A DNA stretch of 64,000 bases. It comes from Xylocopa sonorina. Its lineage: Eukaryota > Arthropoda > Insecta > Hymenoptera > Apidae. Positions 1 through 13,300 of the stretch are shown piece after piece (the stretch's first letter is position 1; the number at the start of each line of letters is the position of its first letter). Location of the stretch: positions 9,663,473 through 9,727,472 of the forward strand of contig NC_135204.1 in assembly GCF_050948175.1 (NCBI RefSeq), given 5' to 3'. Both the position numbers and the translations under genes were made by a program. The notes under the pieces were generated by a model that was not told where the DNA came from, ran no database searches, and worked only from the letters and a program-made list of their open reading frames with translations.

Positions 1-1161
1 CGAGGACCTCCGGTCCGTTCCTCGTCCCGGATAATGGATTCGGTGTCATCTAATAATTAATAGAGTTCTTCTCGGTGCTGCCGCTCGCTCGCGCCTCGCA
101 CCGCTGTATATGGACGGCGATCTCATTCATCACGCTTTCTAACCCCTAAGCATTTTAATTAAGGCCATCGCCGTTTTTCCCTCTCCTACGTTTTTGTCTC
201 CTCCTTCCCGTGCTTGCCCACCTTCCCGTCCCTTTCCCCCATGGCGGCCGCGTTTCGCGCGCTTTTACCGCGAAAGTCGAATCGTTCGAAAACGCGAGCA
301 GAGGACAAAAATCCAGACTCGAGTGCTGCGTTTTTTTTTTAACAAAGAACCGGGGTATTTAGGTCCCCGCTGTAACGTCGGTTTTTTGTCGAGAACTGGT
401 TCCGTGGCGTTTCAGCGGTAATTGTAATATTTACGCGCACAGGCACGAATAATAATCAGCGCTGAATGCGAGAGGTCCCGTTTCCATCGCGGAATGTTCA
501 GTCGAACGAATTCTCGATCGATAGAAATTTCCGCGGGAGTACCGTTTGGCGTCTACGCCACTGGCAGCTCGAACGAACCACTACTTGTTTCAATTATCGA
601 ACAATTTGTGCATTTTACGGCTCGTCCTACGAATAAACCGGGGACACAGCGCGGCGGGAAGAGGCTCGTGGGGAGAGGGGGGTGGAGACGACGCGGAGGC
701 GAATAAAAAATGAGAAACGAATCGAAGAGAGTGCAGATGGGAGAGAAGTACTTTGTAATAACTATACTTATCCCGTGGAATCCCGGCTGTTGAGTGGGCA
801 TATCGGTCCGCAGGGTTCCTCCGCGTGTCAATCAACCCTCGGACAGTGGTCGCCTTTAATTATCGAGATCCTTCGCTCGTAGGCCGCCTGTTGTTCGAGC
901 CTCGAAGGTGGCCGAGGAATTCCTGTAACCAGTCGAACGCGTCCACCGCAGGCTAAACGATTATCCCCATCACTTTGGCTAATTAAGCAGATGCGACGTA
1001 CCGATTCTCTCTCCCCTGTTAACTTTACAGGATCAAAAATTCTGCGCGAATCTACCACAACAGAATCTGAACACGTTTCGATGATTCGATTTCTAATCGG
1101 TCAGTACGCGTCTAATATGGTTTCTCACGTGATACACGTTGCTTCGTCTTCTCTGTTGCAG
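1..1161 (+). other. 3' part of the intron upstream of the bHLH exon
   Basis: No coding exon is recognisable here. The stretch ends with a normal acceptor: a pyrimidine-rich run, then TTGCAG, with the AG at 1160-1161. A palindromic E-box (TCACGTGA) lies at 1125-1132, about 30 nt before the acceptor. The known first coding exon of insect ss carries a basic, Arg-rich N-terminus; no open frame here gives that followed by a phase-2 donor, so it is probably further upstream. Confidence 0.7.
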
Positions 1162-1352
1162 CTTAAAACCACCGCAAAAGGATGGGGTGACAAAGTCGAA
1201 TCCCAGTAAGCGGCATCGCGAGCGATTGAACGCAGAATTGGACACCCTGGCGTCGTTACTTCCGTTCGAGCAGAACATTCTCAGCAAGCTGGACCGACTC
1301 AGCATCCTGCGGCTCAGCGTCAGCTACCTACGAACGAAGAGCTACTTTCAAG
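1162..1352 (+). CDS. ss: spineless exon: bHLH DNA-binding and dimerisation domain
   Basis: This exon encodes residues 1-63 plus the first base of codon 64. The basic region (KSNPSKRHRERLN, residues 11-23) is the AhR/Spineless type. Its His-Arg pair at residues 18-19 corresponds to the AhR residues that contact the GCGTG half-site. Helix 1 (NAELDTLASLLPF), a short loop and helix 2 (KLDRLSILRLSVSYLRTKS) follow. In the family this domain pairs with ARNT/Tango and also holds the nuclear localisation signal. The acceptor is TTGCAG at 1156-1161. The first base of the exon is the third base of a codon, so an upstream exon ending in phase 2 is required. The donor is AAG/GTACGA at 1353. This is among the most conserved parts of the family and fixes the identification. 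Confidence 0.98.
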
Positions 1353-3645
1353 GTACGAACCGGCTCGATCCAACAATAGCCGGCGATAAACTCGGGATTC
1401 TACTCACGGATATAATGCAACGACGAATTTAGACGATCGCGTTGATACGCGCGTTATTAATTACGAGAAAAGCGTCCGTCGTCAAGATGGCCGGGCGGAT
1501 AACAGAGATTTCTTGCGCCGCGTGCTACCCGGTTAAACATCGTTGCGCATCCAAAAGCATTAGCATCCACGAATACCTCCCCGCGAGCACGCGATGCTGT
1601 CGTTACTCTGTCTCTGAGGGGGAACAATAAGATTCAAAAACAATGGCCGGCGTTCTTCCGCGATCCTGCAATTCGTCTGTTCGACGTCAAACTTCTCGGT
1701 TTCCCCGGCAACCATTGTGATCACCGCTATTGTTGGATTGTTGCATTGTGCAACCTGTTACGGAGAAAGTGGTCGGCTATGCAGATGCACTTTTTCATTG
1801 TACCCTTTTGTAACCTCGGAAGGGGCCATCGTGGTCGTTCGAAATTGTTCTTGCGTCTGAGTCAAGGGTGGAATCTTGAGGGGATGCTCCTCTCAGGGGG
1901 TGGCTCTGGGCTCGTAATCGATAAGAAGTTTCAGTTCCGTTCGATCCAGATTCTTATATCGATCTCGAATGGTTCTGGGATGGTGGAAAACCGGGTAGAG
2001 TTGGGAACCAGCGGGGGTTGTAGGTATTATAGCGTACGGCAAGGTTCGCCAATCAATAGCTTGAAAATCCGCCATAAAAAGATAAGCCCGGTTATTACGA
2101 GAAACTCGTGGCGCTCATTTGCCCGAAGGTTGTAATTTCTCTACAAAGAAGAGTTTATAATCCGTTCGTGACGCGGAATCGTAACATTGCTTAACCCATT
2201 TGCATTGCTTATTCATAATTAGTCAAGATATCCTCGTGGCTATGACATTTTTAAATTTTAGGTCAGCCAAGATATCGTCCCGCGTTGTATAACGATACTG
2301 TTTTCGAGATCGAACTGGCGGATAATTTTCGCTGGAATTCAATTTAACAACCGCCCGGGCGGCCACCCCTCCCCGCCCGCCCCCGGATCGATACTAGTCT
2401 AGTCTCCATGCCTCGCGGGCCACCCTTCCTTTCGATTCCTTTAATTGGACTTCGAAAGATAAATCGACTCGCATCAACGTGACCCAATTTTCTGGTACCA
2501 CCGTCGTCGCTTCGCAAATGGCGTGACTGTTTAAGATTATAATATTCAAGGTTAGTTTACTTATCGGCATTCAGCTGAAAAATTCAAGCCCTCGAGCGAA
2601 CAAGGGCGCTACCGCTTTATCGGGCGCGTCATTTCCAAGGGGAATAATATTATAAAATGGAAAGATCGCGGGAGTGTGTGCAGCACAGCGGCCGGTAGTT
2701 TATATCCTTATTGATAATCACCGGGCCCGACGAGTCGAATCGCGGTGGAAAACCCGCTGGAACGGCCAGGAGGATGGAGGAAAGAAACCGGCCGGAATTA
2801 TGCAACCGCGTCGAAGGCGACGGCGGCAGGAGAGCGCGGCTTCCTGCGCCGCGGGTGTGCAATCTCATCTGCAATCGCAATCAGGTGGGGGCCAATCGAA
2901 GAATCGCCGCGGAATAATGGGTAGACGTTCCTCTTTCTTCCCGTCCATTATCTTCCTACCCCGGTCTCGGAGTCGCGCGAGAAGGCAACTCCAATCTCTC
3001 ACGACGAACGTGCGCGGCCTCTAAGTGTGCCCACACGAAACCCTCGTAATGCGGCTTCTACACTTTTATCGATTTAACGCCGCTAAGTACTGCGAACCTG
3101 GCCACGGACGATCGCGCCCCTCGCACACCCCCTTTAGACCCTCCGCGAGGAAAGTCCGACGGATACCGGTGTCCTGAATGCTTTTTCTTCGCCAGTTCCA
3201 CGCGAAGCATCCCGCTGGTACCGATCGATTTCGCTACCCGATGCTGGTCACCTACAACTCCCCCCTCACGATACATCGCACCAAGAGCTCGTCCGCGATC
3301 GAACGTTTCTCTCAAAAGAACTCGCGATTCTCGACGAGAATCTACCGAAATTCGAATCCAAAAATACCAAAAACGATCAGCCTCTCGCGGAACCCCCGAC
3401 TCCAGTGTTCGCGCTCGATAGATCGTCACAGTACGAAGAGGACGAACGACGACGCGTGGGTCGCGCGGCGTATGCAAGGTAATGGACACGAATCCGGATC
3501 GCGGGGCGCGCGAACGGGAATGCGAACGGCGAGAGAGGTCGGGTAGGACAGGAATGCGAACGCGAGAGGACACGCGGGTCCCGTAGAGGTGAGTAGGCAC
3601 TCGCGTTCTGGCGTTGGGGGCCCTTCGAGGTGAGGCGAGAGAGTG

Positions 3646-3700
3646 CACGCGCGCGCGCGCTCGAGACAGAGGGTGAGAGAGAGTGAGAGAGAGAGAGAGG
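3646..3700. repeat. (CG)n then (GA)n compound microsatellite
   Basis: An alternating CG run at 3646-3660 is followed by an imperfect GA run at about 3673-3699. It accounts for the low-complexity Ser/Leu-rich open frame on the minus strand here. Confidence 0.85.
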
Positions 3701-4943
3701 GCCCACGTCCCGATATCGCGGATCTCGCAGTATATCACCTGCGGGCCACAAGAGGTTGGCCGGCCTCTACTTAGCGCTCTTGTTGCTACCGGCAGAACGA
3801 TCCTGAGAGCGAGCCCAGGGCCCAGCCCTGCCGGGCATTGTTCACACCGTTTTAATAGGTATTCATTGTCGGACCTCAGATCTTTTCCGAAGACTCCCGG
3901 GAGAGTGTCGTCCGATGCCCCGATACCTGGGAGTTCTTGTGCATTACCAGCTCACCTGGCCCCCCTACCTCTCTACCTCCCCACCGCACCCTATTGGGGT
4001 GCAGTCCTTCTCTCCACGGTTCGCCAGCAGCGGCTCGCTAATTGCGAAAAATGCCCGCTCCTGGCTGAAAGGGAACTTGGGATGGTTTTTGATGCGACTT
4101 TGCACTTTTGCCCGGACGATTCTTGTACGATCGACGAAGCGTGCGACGTTCTCGAGGGAAAAAGTTCAACCACTCGTCGACTGTCGTCCGTCGAGCATAC
4201 GATTTATAATTTTGTAAGTTATATGGAATTCTACTGTAGATTGGATGGTTTTTTGCAGCTGGATATGTAGGAAAAAGGGAAAGGGTGCGTTTAAGGGTGG
4301 AAACGATAGCAGGTATTCGGAAGGCGATTATCGTCAAGTCGGGTACAGGAACTAATAGCACACGGCGAGCGTTGGGCAGCGAAAGGGTTAAGGGATAAAC
4401 GGGTTAGGTTTGTTCTTTTGAGGAAACAGTTTGGCGGAAGTGGTTATCGTGTGGGAAGGAGGAAGTGGTACGCCGGAACAAGTTCGAAAAAAGGAAGGGA
4501 AACGACCGATCCGCGGGTACAATCTTCTTTGTGGTCTCGCCGGGGGGAACACGCAACTCGCGTTCCGCGAAATACACGCGGGCATCTTGATGATAGCCGC
4601 GGATACTTATTGCTCGATCTATTTTCAAATTCACCACCTATATTCTGTCAATGGGAGTGCTCGACGTATTTGCATAGAGCCGCGAGGCAGAGGCCGTCCG
4701 TTCTCAAGAGCCAGAGCCCCGTCGAAAATAGTTGCGCCGTCTATTTCCCACAGTTCGATTCCGCGGTGTGTACGAAAGGAAAAAGGAGAACCCCGTTTCC
4801 CTCTATGTAAATTAATTAGCCTCTCTCGGTTAAACGCGCTGATTTTTCAAACGGGCACGTGGTGCGTCCTCGCCTCCGGTTAGCTAGCGGAAGAAACAAG
4901 ACCAGGACGAAACAAGAAGAAGAATACGAAGCGGAGGAGAAGC

Positions 4944-4978
4944 AGAAGAAGAAGAAGAAGAAGAAGAAGAAGAAGAAA
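4944..4978. repeat. (AAG)n trinucleotide tract
   Basis: About a dozen AGA/GAA repeats on the + strand inside a purine-rich stretch. This gives a run of Lys codons in one frame but no coding context. Confidence 0.9.
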
Positions 4979-5408
4979 AGGAGGAGGTGGCGGACGTTGC
5001 AGGAGATTCAGATAGCGGATCGTGGGGGTTGCGCCTCTTTCGCTTTTTTACTGACGCTTACCTTCTCTCCGCGTTTCGCCATTCCCCGTAGATCCCATAA
5101 AAGGTCCAAAGCGACGACTCTCGGTAATTAACCTCCACCGCGGTCGATCTTATTGCCGGCAACCCCGTGCTGTGTTTGCTCGATTTTTCACTGGCAACCT
5201 TTTTGACGAACTAATCTCTAGATCCAGAATTTTCGCGCACACTTTCCTGGAAAGATCCACGGCGTCGAGGTCTCGAGGGTTCAGAGTCGCGGAGCAACGA
5301 CGCGTTCGTTGGAAAACAGGGGGGTGGAAACGCGCAGTTTAATGGACAGAGGCTCGCCAGCGAAACAATTGGTGTTTGATCTTCCGTGCGACAGATAGAC
5401 AAAGATGG

Positions 5409-5430
5409 GAGAGAGAGAGAGAGAGAGAGA
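5409..5430. repeat. (GA)11 microsatellite
   Basis: A perfect alternating GA run of 22 nt within intron 1. It is a possible GAGA-factor (Trl) target, but only by motif. Confidence 0.9.
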
Positions 5431-5949
5431 CGAGATTGCGTCCGAGCGGAATAAGGGCCCTGATGAAATTGTTAGTTCAAGACATTAATAATCCCCGCGG
5501 ACTAATTACTTACCGCGCGAGGGCATCAAATCCCCATTACACAATTCGTCACCCTCCGACACCTTAATCAAAACCGCGCTGGCGCACGCGGAGTAACGAC
5601 GCGACATTAGCGGGAAAGTAATGAATTCTTTGCACTGTTGAACGCGACGCTTTGCCATGCTGCTTAAGGGCATCGATCAGAGGGATTTTCAGCGGAGCCG
5701 GCCCCTTTTTCCGGTACAACGAACGAGCGAACCTGTTCCGGTGATTTGCGCGGAAAACGCGAGCTGAAAAATCCGCTCGAGCAGCGACGCTTCTCGCGAG
5801 GCGGCTCGCAGCGAGCGACCTACGCGAGCGTTACCCCCGTCAACGCGGCTTGCAAAACGCGTAACACGAACGTTGATGAAGAGATACACATCGATACAGT
5901 TACCTTCTCATTATTACGACTCATTTACATTTTTCATTTCGACCTGACA

Positions 5950-6560
5950 CCTGGCGGGGAGGAACAGCGGGAGAACCACTGCGTGACGGTAGGAGGGGGG
6001 AGAAAGGGGTGCGATTTGGGGAACCGGAGGACGCTGGGTCGAAGGAGGAACGGAAAAAGAACGAAGCGAGAAAACGAGGAGGGAAGTACGTAGGGACAGG
6101 ACGAGCAAAAAGAGAGAGAAAGAGAGAGAGAGAGAGAGTCGAGAACAAATCAGAGAAGAACGGGACGGAAGCGTGTGAGAAGCGGGACTGGAAAACTGGT
6201 CGACTGGTGTGGAAAAGAAGTTCGAAGCAATTAAGAAGCGCGGAGATGAGGAATTAAAAACGAAACGGGGGTAGATAAGGAAAGAGAGAGCGGTGGTTAC
6301 GAAGGAGGAAGGGGTGACGGAATAAGAAGAAAACAGGAAACGAGGGATGGGAAAAAGCCGGAGAACAACGAAGGCAAAACGAGGAACAGAGACGCGGCGA
6401 ATAAAAACCGGAGGAAGTCTCTAACCGATGGAACGAAAATGGCGGGAGAGGCAACAAAGGCGGCCGAAAGGCGAGCGGAGGAAGATTGACAGCGTGGTAT
6501 CGGGGTGGGACAGAGAGCGAGTGAGAGGGACAAGAAATCAACGAGAAGGATCTCTCGGGC
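5950..6560 (+). repeat. purine-skewed block with a GA microsatellite core
   Basis: For about 600 nt the + strand is strongly biased to A and G. A perfect GA run is embedded at about 6122-6138 and looser GA repeats lie around it. No protein domain is visible on either strand; the minus-strand open frames are Ser/Pro/Phe-rich consequences of the skew. Confidence 0.75.
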
Positions 6561-6789
6561 TGCCAGCCGAGAACCGGAAGCGACGGTCCGATTATGAAAG
6601 ATCGTAAATCGATTAAATTCGTCGGCGCAACCGCGCTACCGACTGCAATTATTTAATTTCGCCGATTATCTCCGCTCGAGTTCATTTTTCATGTCATTAT
6701 CGCGATGCGGCACCGCGGCCCTTTATGATTTCCCATCGGTGCGCACCTCGCCTCGTTGCTATGAAGTCATCAGCCTGGGGCTAGGGCGT

Positions 6790-6807
6790 GCGCGCGCGCG
6801 CGCGCGC
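6790..6807. repeat. (GC)9 tract
   Basis: A perfect alternating GC run of 18 nt, potentially Z-DNA forming. Confidence 0.9.
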
Positions 6808-8104
6808 TTTGAAAAGTGATTTTCTTTACGCCTGTCGCCGCGGGCTACCCCTTTCCTTCTTGCTCCTTGGCCACGCGGCCGTGCAGAATTGATTCTTCTT
6901 TTGTCCTCGTCCAAACGATATTCTTCGAGGGTAATTAACAGCTGATCTCTCAGATTATACTCGTTCTCGTGGGTCGCGCGCAGAGCGGAACTGTAGCCTC
7001 GTCTCGAGCTCCGCAGGCAGTGCGAGAATTTTTGAAATTCCACTACCAAATTCGCGATCGTAAATTAAACGAGAGAGCCCCGTAAGCAGTCGTTAGCTCT
7101 CATTAACCGCGCGATCGACGATCGACCGTGTGTATCTTTGGGTTCAGCGTCATCGAGACGTAAGAGATCGTTCTCGATCTGTCGCGATCGGCGGCTGGAA
7201 CGTCGATCGAGATACGGGGTAGAAAAAGTTCGTTGGGACATCTGCCGCGAGCCATCCAAGCCCTCGACCGATCAACTTGACGCGGAGAGGCCGCGTGCAT
7301 TTTTCTGATAGGGGGACCAGCAGCGGAGTCCGTCGGTTCACGGAAGGAATGGCACGCGCCGCGATCGGTATCGGTAACGGACAGTCGATCCTCCTTTTCG
7401 GACGGGCAACATCCGATTTGCCTTTAATCGGTTCGACACCGTGCGGGCCGGAGCCGCTCGCCGCACCGGACACGCGATAACTATCGCTCATTAACGTCAT
7501 TATTAAAAATGCGGCAATTAGACCGCGGCGAATATCGACTTATATGGACGGGGACCGTTTTCTAGACCGGCGAACACCTTTCTTCGTCATCTGACTACGA
7601 CAGAGAAAGCCCGCTACCGGTTACTGCGACCCGCTACGCGACAGGTTTCACCTCGGTCGGCGCGCGGACGATTTAAGGGAATGAAGTCGTTAACATTTTT
7701 CGAGGCCTTTCACGAATCGCGCGCGTGCCTCCATCGGGGACGATAATGCGAGCATGCCTGACAACGCTGCTCGCGCAGCTTACCGCGATCATCCGTTCGA
7801 AATAATTGCCCCTGGTAAAAATATTAATTACGACAGAGCTCAGCTGGGGAATGTTCTCTCAGGTTGGTCTATCGTTTTAAACATTCCCAGCCGCGCGGCT
7901 GTTACGCGTGTACGCCAACCGCAATAATCTCCGTTGAAACGTTTCCATTAGAAAACGTAACGATCGCGATCGATCGGCTCGTAATGGAGTCTGGACTGTA
8001 TACGTATATCGTTTCAATCATCTTCCATTTTTTTCTCTTTTTTTTTTCTACCACCCAGTGTCCGTAACAACGGTAATCGTCAACGGGTGGTCACGCGAAA
8101 GGAA

Positions 8105-8128
8105 ACGGACACGGTGTAACGTGTCCGT
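8105..8128. repeat. 9-bp perfect hairpin
   Basis: Arms ACGGACACG (8105-8113) and CGTGTCCGT (8120-8128) pair perfectly around a 6-nt loop. It may be a chance palindrome or an operator-like site. Confidence 0.7.
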
Positions 8129-8163
8129 GTTCTGCAGCCCGTGATAATTCACGCAACGAGAGT

Positions 8164-8190
8164 GAGAAAGAGAGAGAGAGATAGAGAGAG
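8164..8190. repeat. imperfect (GA)n tract
   Basis: GA repeats interrupted by AAG and ATA. Confidence 0.85.
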
Positions 8191-8882
8191 TACGCAACGA
8201 TTAATCGTTCGAATAATCGAACGTAAACTAGCGTCGTCGATCCCCGTTACCGTCCGTGGTGATCCGTATCTTCGACACAATGTGTTTCGACGTGTTTGCA
8301 GTAATGAAATACGATGCAAACCCGCGGACGAACGATTGCCCACTGCTGGCTATGAATAAATATCGTTCCGCGGCTTGTCTATCCGATATTAAGGCGTAAT
8401 TAATGGAAAACTGAACGGGCCATTAGCGGAGATTAAACCCGGATCCATCTTGAGGCCGCGCGAGGCGATGATCGAGGACGATTGGCCGGAGAAATGGATT
8501 TTCCACAGCCCGAGAGGACTGCCAAACGATTTCTCGGCTCGTTAATTCGATTCGAGCCGTGGAGAGGATCGACTGCTCCGGGAAAGGATTCGACGCGAGC
8601 CTCTGAGAGAGGATTGCGAGCAGCGTTCAGCTGTTCGAGGAGCCTCCGCACGTGAAATTTCGCGACGGTGCCCCGGTGGATTTACGGGAGCGCAGATGCT
8701 CGTAGAAAGGCGAAACGATCCGTGGACAGCGGGGAGATTAAAGACCGCGTACATCATCGCGGGCGGCTGAACGTCACCTGTAATCGGACTGGATCATCGG
8801 AGGCGGTAGGAAAATCGATTGCCAGCGCGGCCACTTTTCACGCACCGGCCAACACCTGTCCGACAGGGCTACAATCACGTTT

Positions 8883-8901
8883 CGATCGATCGATCGATCG
8901 C
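8883..8901. repeat. (CGAT)n tetranucleotide tract
   Basis: Between four and five CGAT units in tandem, self-complementary. Confidence 0.85.
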
Positions 8902-10339
8902 GTTAACGGTGCTTCGATCGCTTTCCTGATTATTCCGGTTCGCCAGAAACCGGCCGCGACGTGGACCGTGCCAGCTGACGCTCTTAATTGCCGCCAAATA
9001 TCATTGTCCGTTCTTATTAGCTGAAATTTCATTGGAATCGTGGTTCTAATGGCTCGTAATCATCGAGAGTAACCGGAACGGTTCGAGTAACGACCTGAAA
9101 AGACGCAAGCGGGAAGCTGTCTATACATTTGCATACTTTTATCGGTGCTCTTCGATGACCACGCGCACCCCGCAATGGCAGGTTCGTCAAGTTAACGCTT
9201 CCTATCACGCAGTTCGAATCTTGACACGATATCTTCGAATTTTCGCTTCCATGAACACGGCCCACCGCGCGCGACGTCCTTTGGAAACCACTTAAAACAC
9301 AGCAGCCCCGATTATCATCCCCTATCGACGCGAACATCCTGCAGGCCACTCTGAGAACGAAGCTGCATCGCGAGAACCCGTGGAACCATCGTCGACGCGA
9401 CATCGCGATGATGTCGAAACAGAATGGATCCATGGAAATTAGCGAACGAGTTCTAGTTGGACGCGGCTCTGCTCCGGTCCCGAGCGTTGCACGATGATGA
9501 ACCCCGATAAGAGCCGGCGTAAGGGTGTTATTAGCTGAAAATACGGGGAACACCGGCGGGCATCGGGCACCGCTTTTATGGGAGAGGGGGAATCATAATT
9601 GCGAGAGTTTAGCCGTAATGCCGGCAATCATTTTAATTAAGAATAACTCCCCCAACCCTGCCCGCGTTTCCAGGTCTAACTCGAGCCTAATTGGCGCATT
9701 TCGTATTTTACTGCGGCGTCTTATGCAATTGCCCTGTCGCCTCCGCGATCAGCTCCTTCGAGCGAAGGATCTTTCTTCGAAGACGATCTCGGATTCCTTT
9801 CTTGCCCCTCTGTTCGAAGGATCGCAGACACGACGAAGCCCCTCGTCTTCCGTGTTTTCACGTTTCTGGTCTGGCTTAACAGCGAGCACGGAACCAATTC
9901 GATTCACCACGACTGCTATTCCTGGTACGATACTTCAGGATGGAAGGCTAGTCGATCATACGTGTGTATCGATAACGTTATCGTTTACGTCAGCCAGGAA
10001 TGACGCGTAATAACGTCGTAACTCGGAAGAGCGATCGAAGTGACGTTCGGTCTCGATAGGCCAAGTAAATTACGCCACGTCCGAGTTATCCCTACAGGAT
10101 CTGAGCGTATCGACAAAAAGTTGGGCTCGCGTGCGGTAAAAACGAAGAACTCGCGCGCACCTCTCGCCCCGGCTCGTAATCGCACTTTTACCCCCGTGGA
10201 TTTTTAAGTATCTCGCCCCGGTACCGGGCGATTTTTCTCGTTCCACGTCGGCTGGCCCGCGCCCGTCAACCTCGCGATTACTATCGCGATCTCGACTTCT
10301 TTCGCGGCGGCCACGGGCTCCCGAGGAGCTGCCTGAAAG

Positions 10340-10341
<2 letters not shown>

Positions 10342-10370
<29 letters not shown>
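10342..10370. repeat. (GA)n microsatellite
   Basis: A perfect alternating GA run of 29 nt in intron 1. Confidence 0.92.
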
Positions 10371-10372
<2 letters not shown>

Positions 10373-13300
10373 TTCGTTGCTGTCTAATAACTTCATTTCA
10401 AAGACCCTGACACCTAAAATTCCTCGCTCCAGACTGCCCACCGACCAACAGGCTGCGCCGTTCGCCAGGAAACGAAGAAGATTATTAATGACCACCGCCT
10501 CAGGTTTTTACGTATTTATCACACAAAGGTTATAGGAACGAACGAGTTAGTAGCCGTTGCTAAAAACTGCGAGTCGCAGAGGTCCCCTGAAATCCAGGGC
10601 GCAGTAACGAGCTGTGGCGGAAGTGCAGCAAGCAGGAGACGACGAAGCAGGAAATCGCGGGTCCGCGGAGCGTGAAGCGTCCCTGGTTGCCTCGAGGACG
10701 GTCTTCTGGGCGACTACTCCGTTCGTACAACCGAATTGAACGCAGCCCGGAACCGGCGAACGAGAGAAATCGGTTATCCGTTCCTATTTCTTCTCTTTTT
10801 CTTTTCCTTCCTCTCGCCACGTTTTTCCTATTTTTTTTAACGAACCCGTTGCCCGTTAGTCGTTAGCATGCACCAAGAACCAGCGCCCGGATAGCGATCT
10901 TCGCGAGCACGCGTTCACCGACCATGAGAGTTCTGAATATTTTTATATGAATATCCAGCCTAGTTAGAGGCACAATTTTTTCAGCGCGCGCGTTTCAGAA
11001 TCGCTCACGTGACACGGATCCGTGCCGATCCGCGTTGTCCGCCATGCGTTATGATCGCGATCGCCGATGGAAAAAGGCCGCCTTTTCGACTTCTGCGGCT
11101 GTGTACGACAAGCAGCCGACGATGTCGAGGGCTGCGAAGCGGAGAGCGATCGCATTGCACATCGGCGCCGCGTTTCGACTCGACTCGCGAGCCGCTTTCC
11201 TGGGTCTCGCTTGGATTAGCAGCGCGCGAGCGGCGCGCGTCTGTCGAATCGTCCTGACGGAAGAGAATATTTTAATATTCAATCTCGTGCGAGGCTCGCT
11301 TAAATTTCTTTCACACAGGCTGAAACAGAGTTACCTAAATAATTACCGATTATTAAACTTCCAAACGCCTAATTGTTACTTTACGATCGCCGACCGATAA
11401 CGATCTACCAGCCGTAATTGAACAATTAAACGTCTAACCACCGTTTCTCAAGGTGCCGATTATTACACCGCGCCGCCTGTATCATTGTTAATTGAACGAT
11501 CGAACGGCGGTATCGAACGCCTCGATCAACGAGTCCCGGGTTCAATTAATTTCCATGCATCGCGATGGAAAACCATGTGTCGATTATCCCACCTTCCGCT
11601 AATCATCGCACGGCCGTCTAAGGCTGCGTTAATTAAACAATCAGACGTCGAAGGATCGCGCGGTCGCGAGCGCGCGGATCTTTCCGCGATGCTGAGCCCC
11701 GATTCACGACCGGCCGCGTAGCATGCGCGGAACACATTTTCATTAACGTATTCAGGAAAAAGAGGCTAGCTGCGCGTAATTACAGAGAGCAATGGAAGAA
11801 AAACGAGCAGGTTTGCCCGGGAGTATCCCTTTAACAAGAGGAACCTGCCATCCGTGCCGTCTCGAGCGAGCCTCCTTCGCTATCCGCCGCTTACCTGCCC
11901 ATGGAAATCCTGTTGAATAATACCAACGGTGACGAGCAGCGAGGAGGAAGAGAGAGAGAGCGTCCTTAATGACGAACGGAACGAGTGGTCCAAACGGGGA
12001 CCAATATGGCGTTCTCGCGCCATCGCTTCTCCTACGATTGTCGTGTTCAACGCACTGCTCGTTCCTGCATTCTTGCATTTTCGTTACGTTTCGGTGGACT
12101 TCAGGTATGCGCGGATATTCTGCCATAATCGTTAATTGAGATACTATGGATGGTCGTGGAAGGATATCTACGGATACATCGCAGTGACAATTTTCGAGTT
12201 TTACGAGAAGCGTGCCGCAGAAGTTGCACACGGTTGCGCGTTAACACGATCGCGCTCTCGTTCCCCCAAGAAAGTTCTATAACTTTTAGAAAAACGAACT
12301 TTTAATAGAGAATTAATTCAAATTAGAGGTTATACATATTAATAAGAATTTCTTTATAGTTTTCACGGAACAAGGAATATAGAGGAATAATTAACGCAAG
12401 TGGGTCGAAGAGCCGTAACAAGAAGAGGGTTCTGATCTTAATTTCCTAGGCGTTCCGCGGTAGTTGAACAATTTTCGAGACTGCGAATACCTCGACTCGC
12501 CCAGCCGTAATCGCTCGAAGGAATCGACATTCGTTAATTTTCACACCTCCGACAGCGAAGAGAGAAGACCCTCGGCAGTGCGGCTCGCGTCATCGTTCAT
12601 CGAGCTTACGCGAATGACCGATCAGGCGATGCAGAAAATCCTCTTCCGTCGTTTCCGCGCGACACGCGAAACGCGACCCTCTGCGAGCAACCCCATAAAA
12701 GTTGCCCCGGTGTTTATCACTGAGCACACCAGTCGTAATTACCAGCCCCCGGGTAATTACCTCGTAATTAATACGTATTGCGAGAGACGCGTTCGCGGCG
12801 TAAGTCCCAGCGCGAGCCTGGCTATAAGCGACGCCGCGGCGCAAAGAAATTCGACCGCGACGACCGTTTTATGCGCCACGCCGGCTAACGAGTTTCGTTT
12901 ATTTTCCAGACGGCGATTGGCCGGCGGGAATGGCGGTTCGGAAAAAATCGCCCCGCTGGATCGATTACGACCCTCGCGTGCCCTTTTTACTCGACGCCGC
13001 CCCTCGAGCTATGATTAGAGATCGCAGAGAACGAGACAGCGAGCGGAAATGAAAATTTCAAATTACTATTCTAATTTAGATTTTCGACACTCTCCATATT
13101 ATCACCTACGTATCGAGTTTCCTGCGGACGTAGCAACATTCCGCAGACCCTGTTCGTTACCCTTGTGTTCTCTTCTTCTTCTTAAGGTAATCTCGCTCGC
13201 ATAAAGTGTAACTCTTCTGTACGAAGATTGCCACGTCAGGTGGAATAAAAAAAAAAAAACGTTCGCGAGATAAGGACTGTACGATATCCCACGGCCCAAA

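Noticed and set aside
1..1161. Search for the first coding exon of ss (basic N-terminus)
   Set aside because: No frame gives an Arg/Lys-rich N-terminus ending in a phase-2 donor; the exon is taken to lie outside the window.
3083..3090. CTAAGTAC, resembling the start of miR-252
   Set aside because: The match ends after the seed-length stretch and no precursor-like hairpin surrounds it.
3058..3738. 226-codon open frame on the minus strand
   Set aside because: Composition is dominated by Arg/Ser/Leu from the GA and CG repeats at 3646-3700; no domain and no homology recognised.
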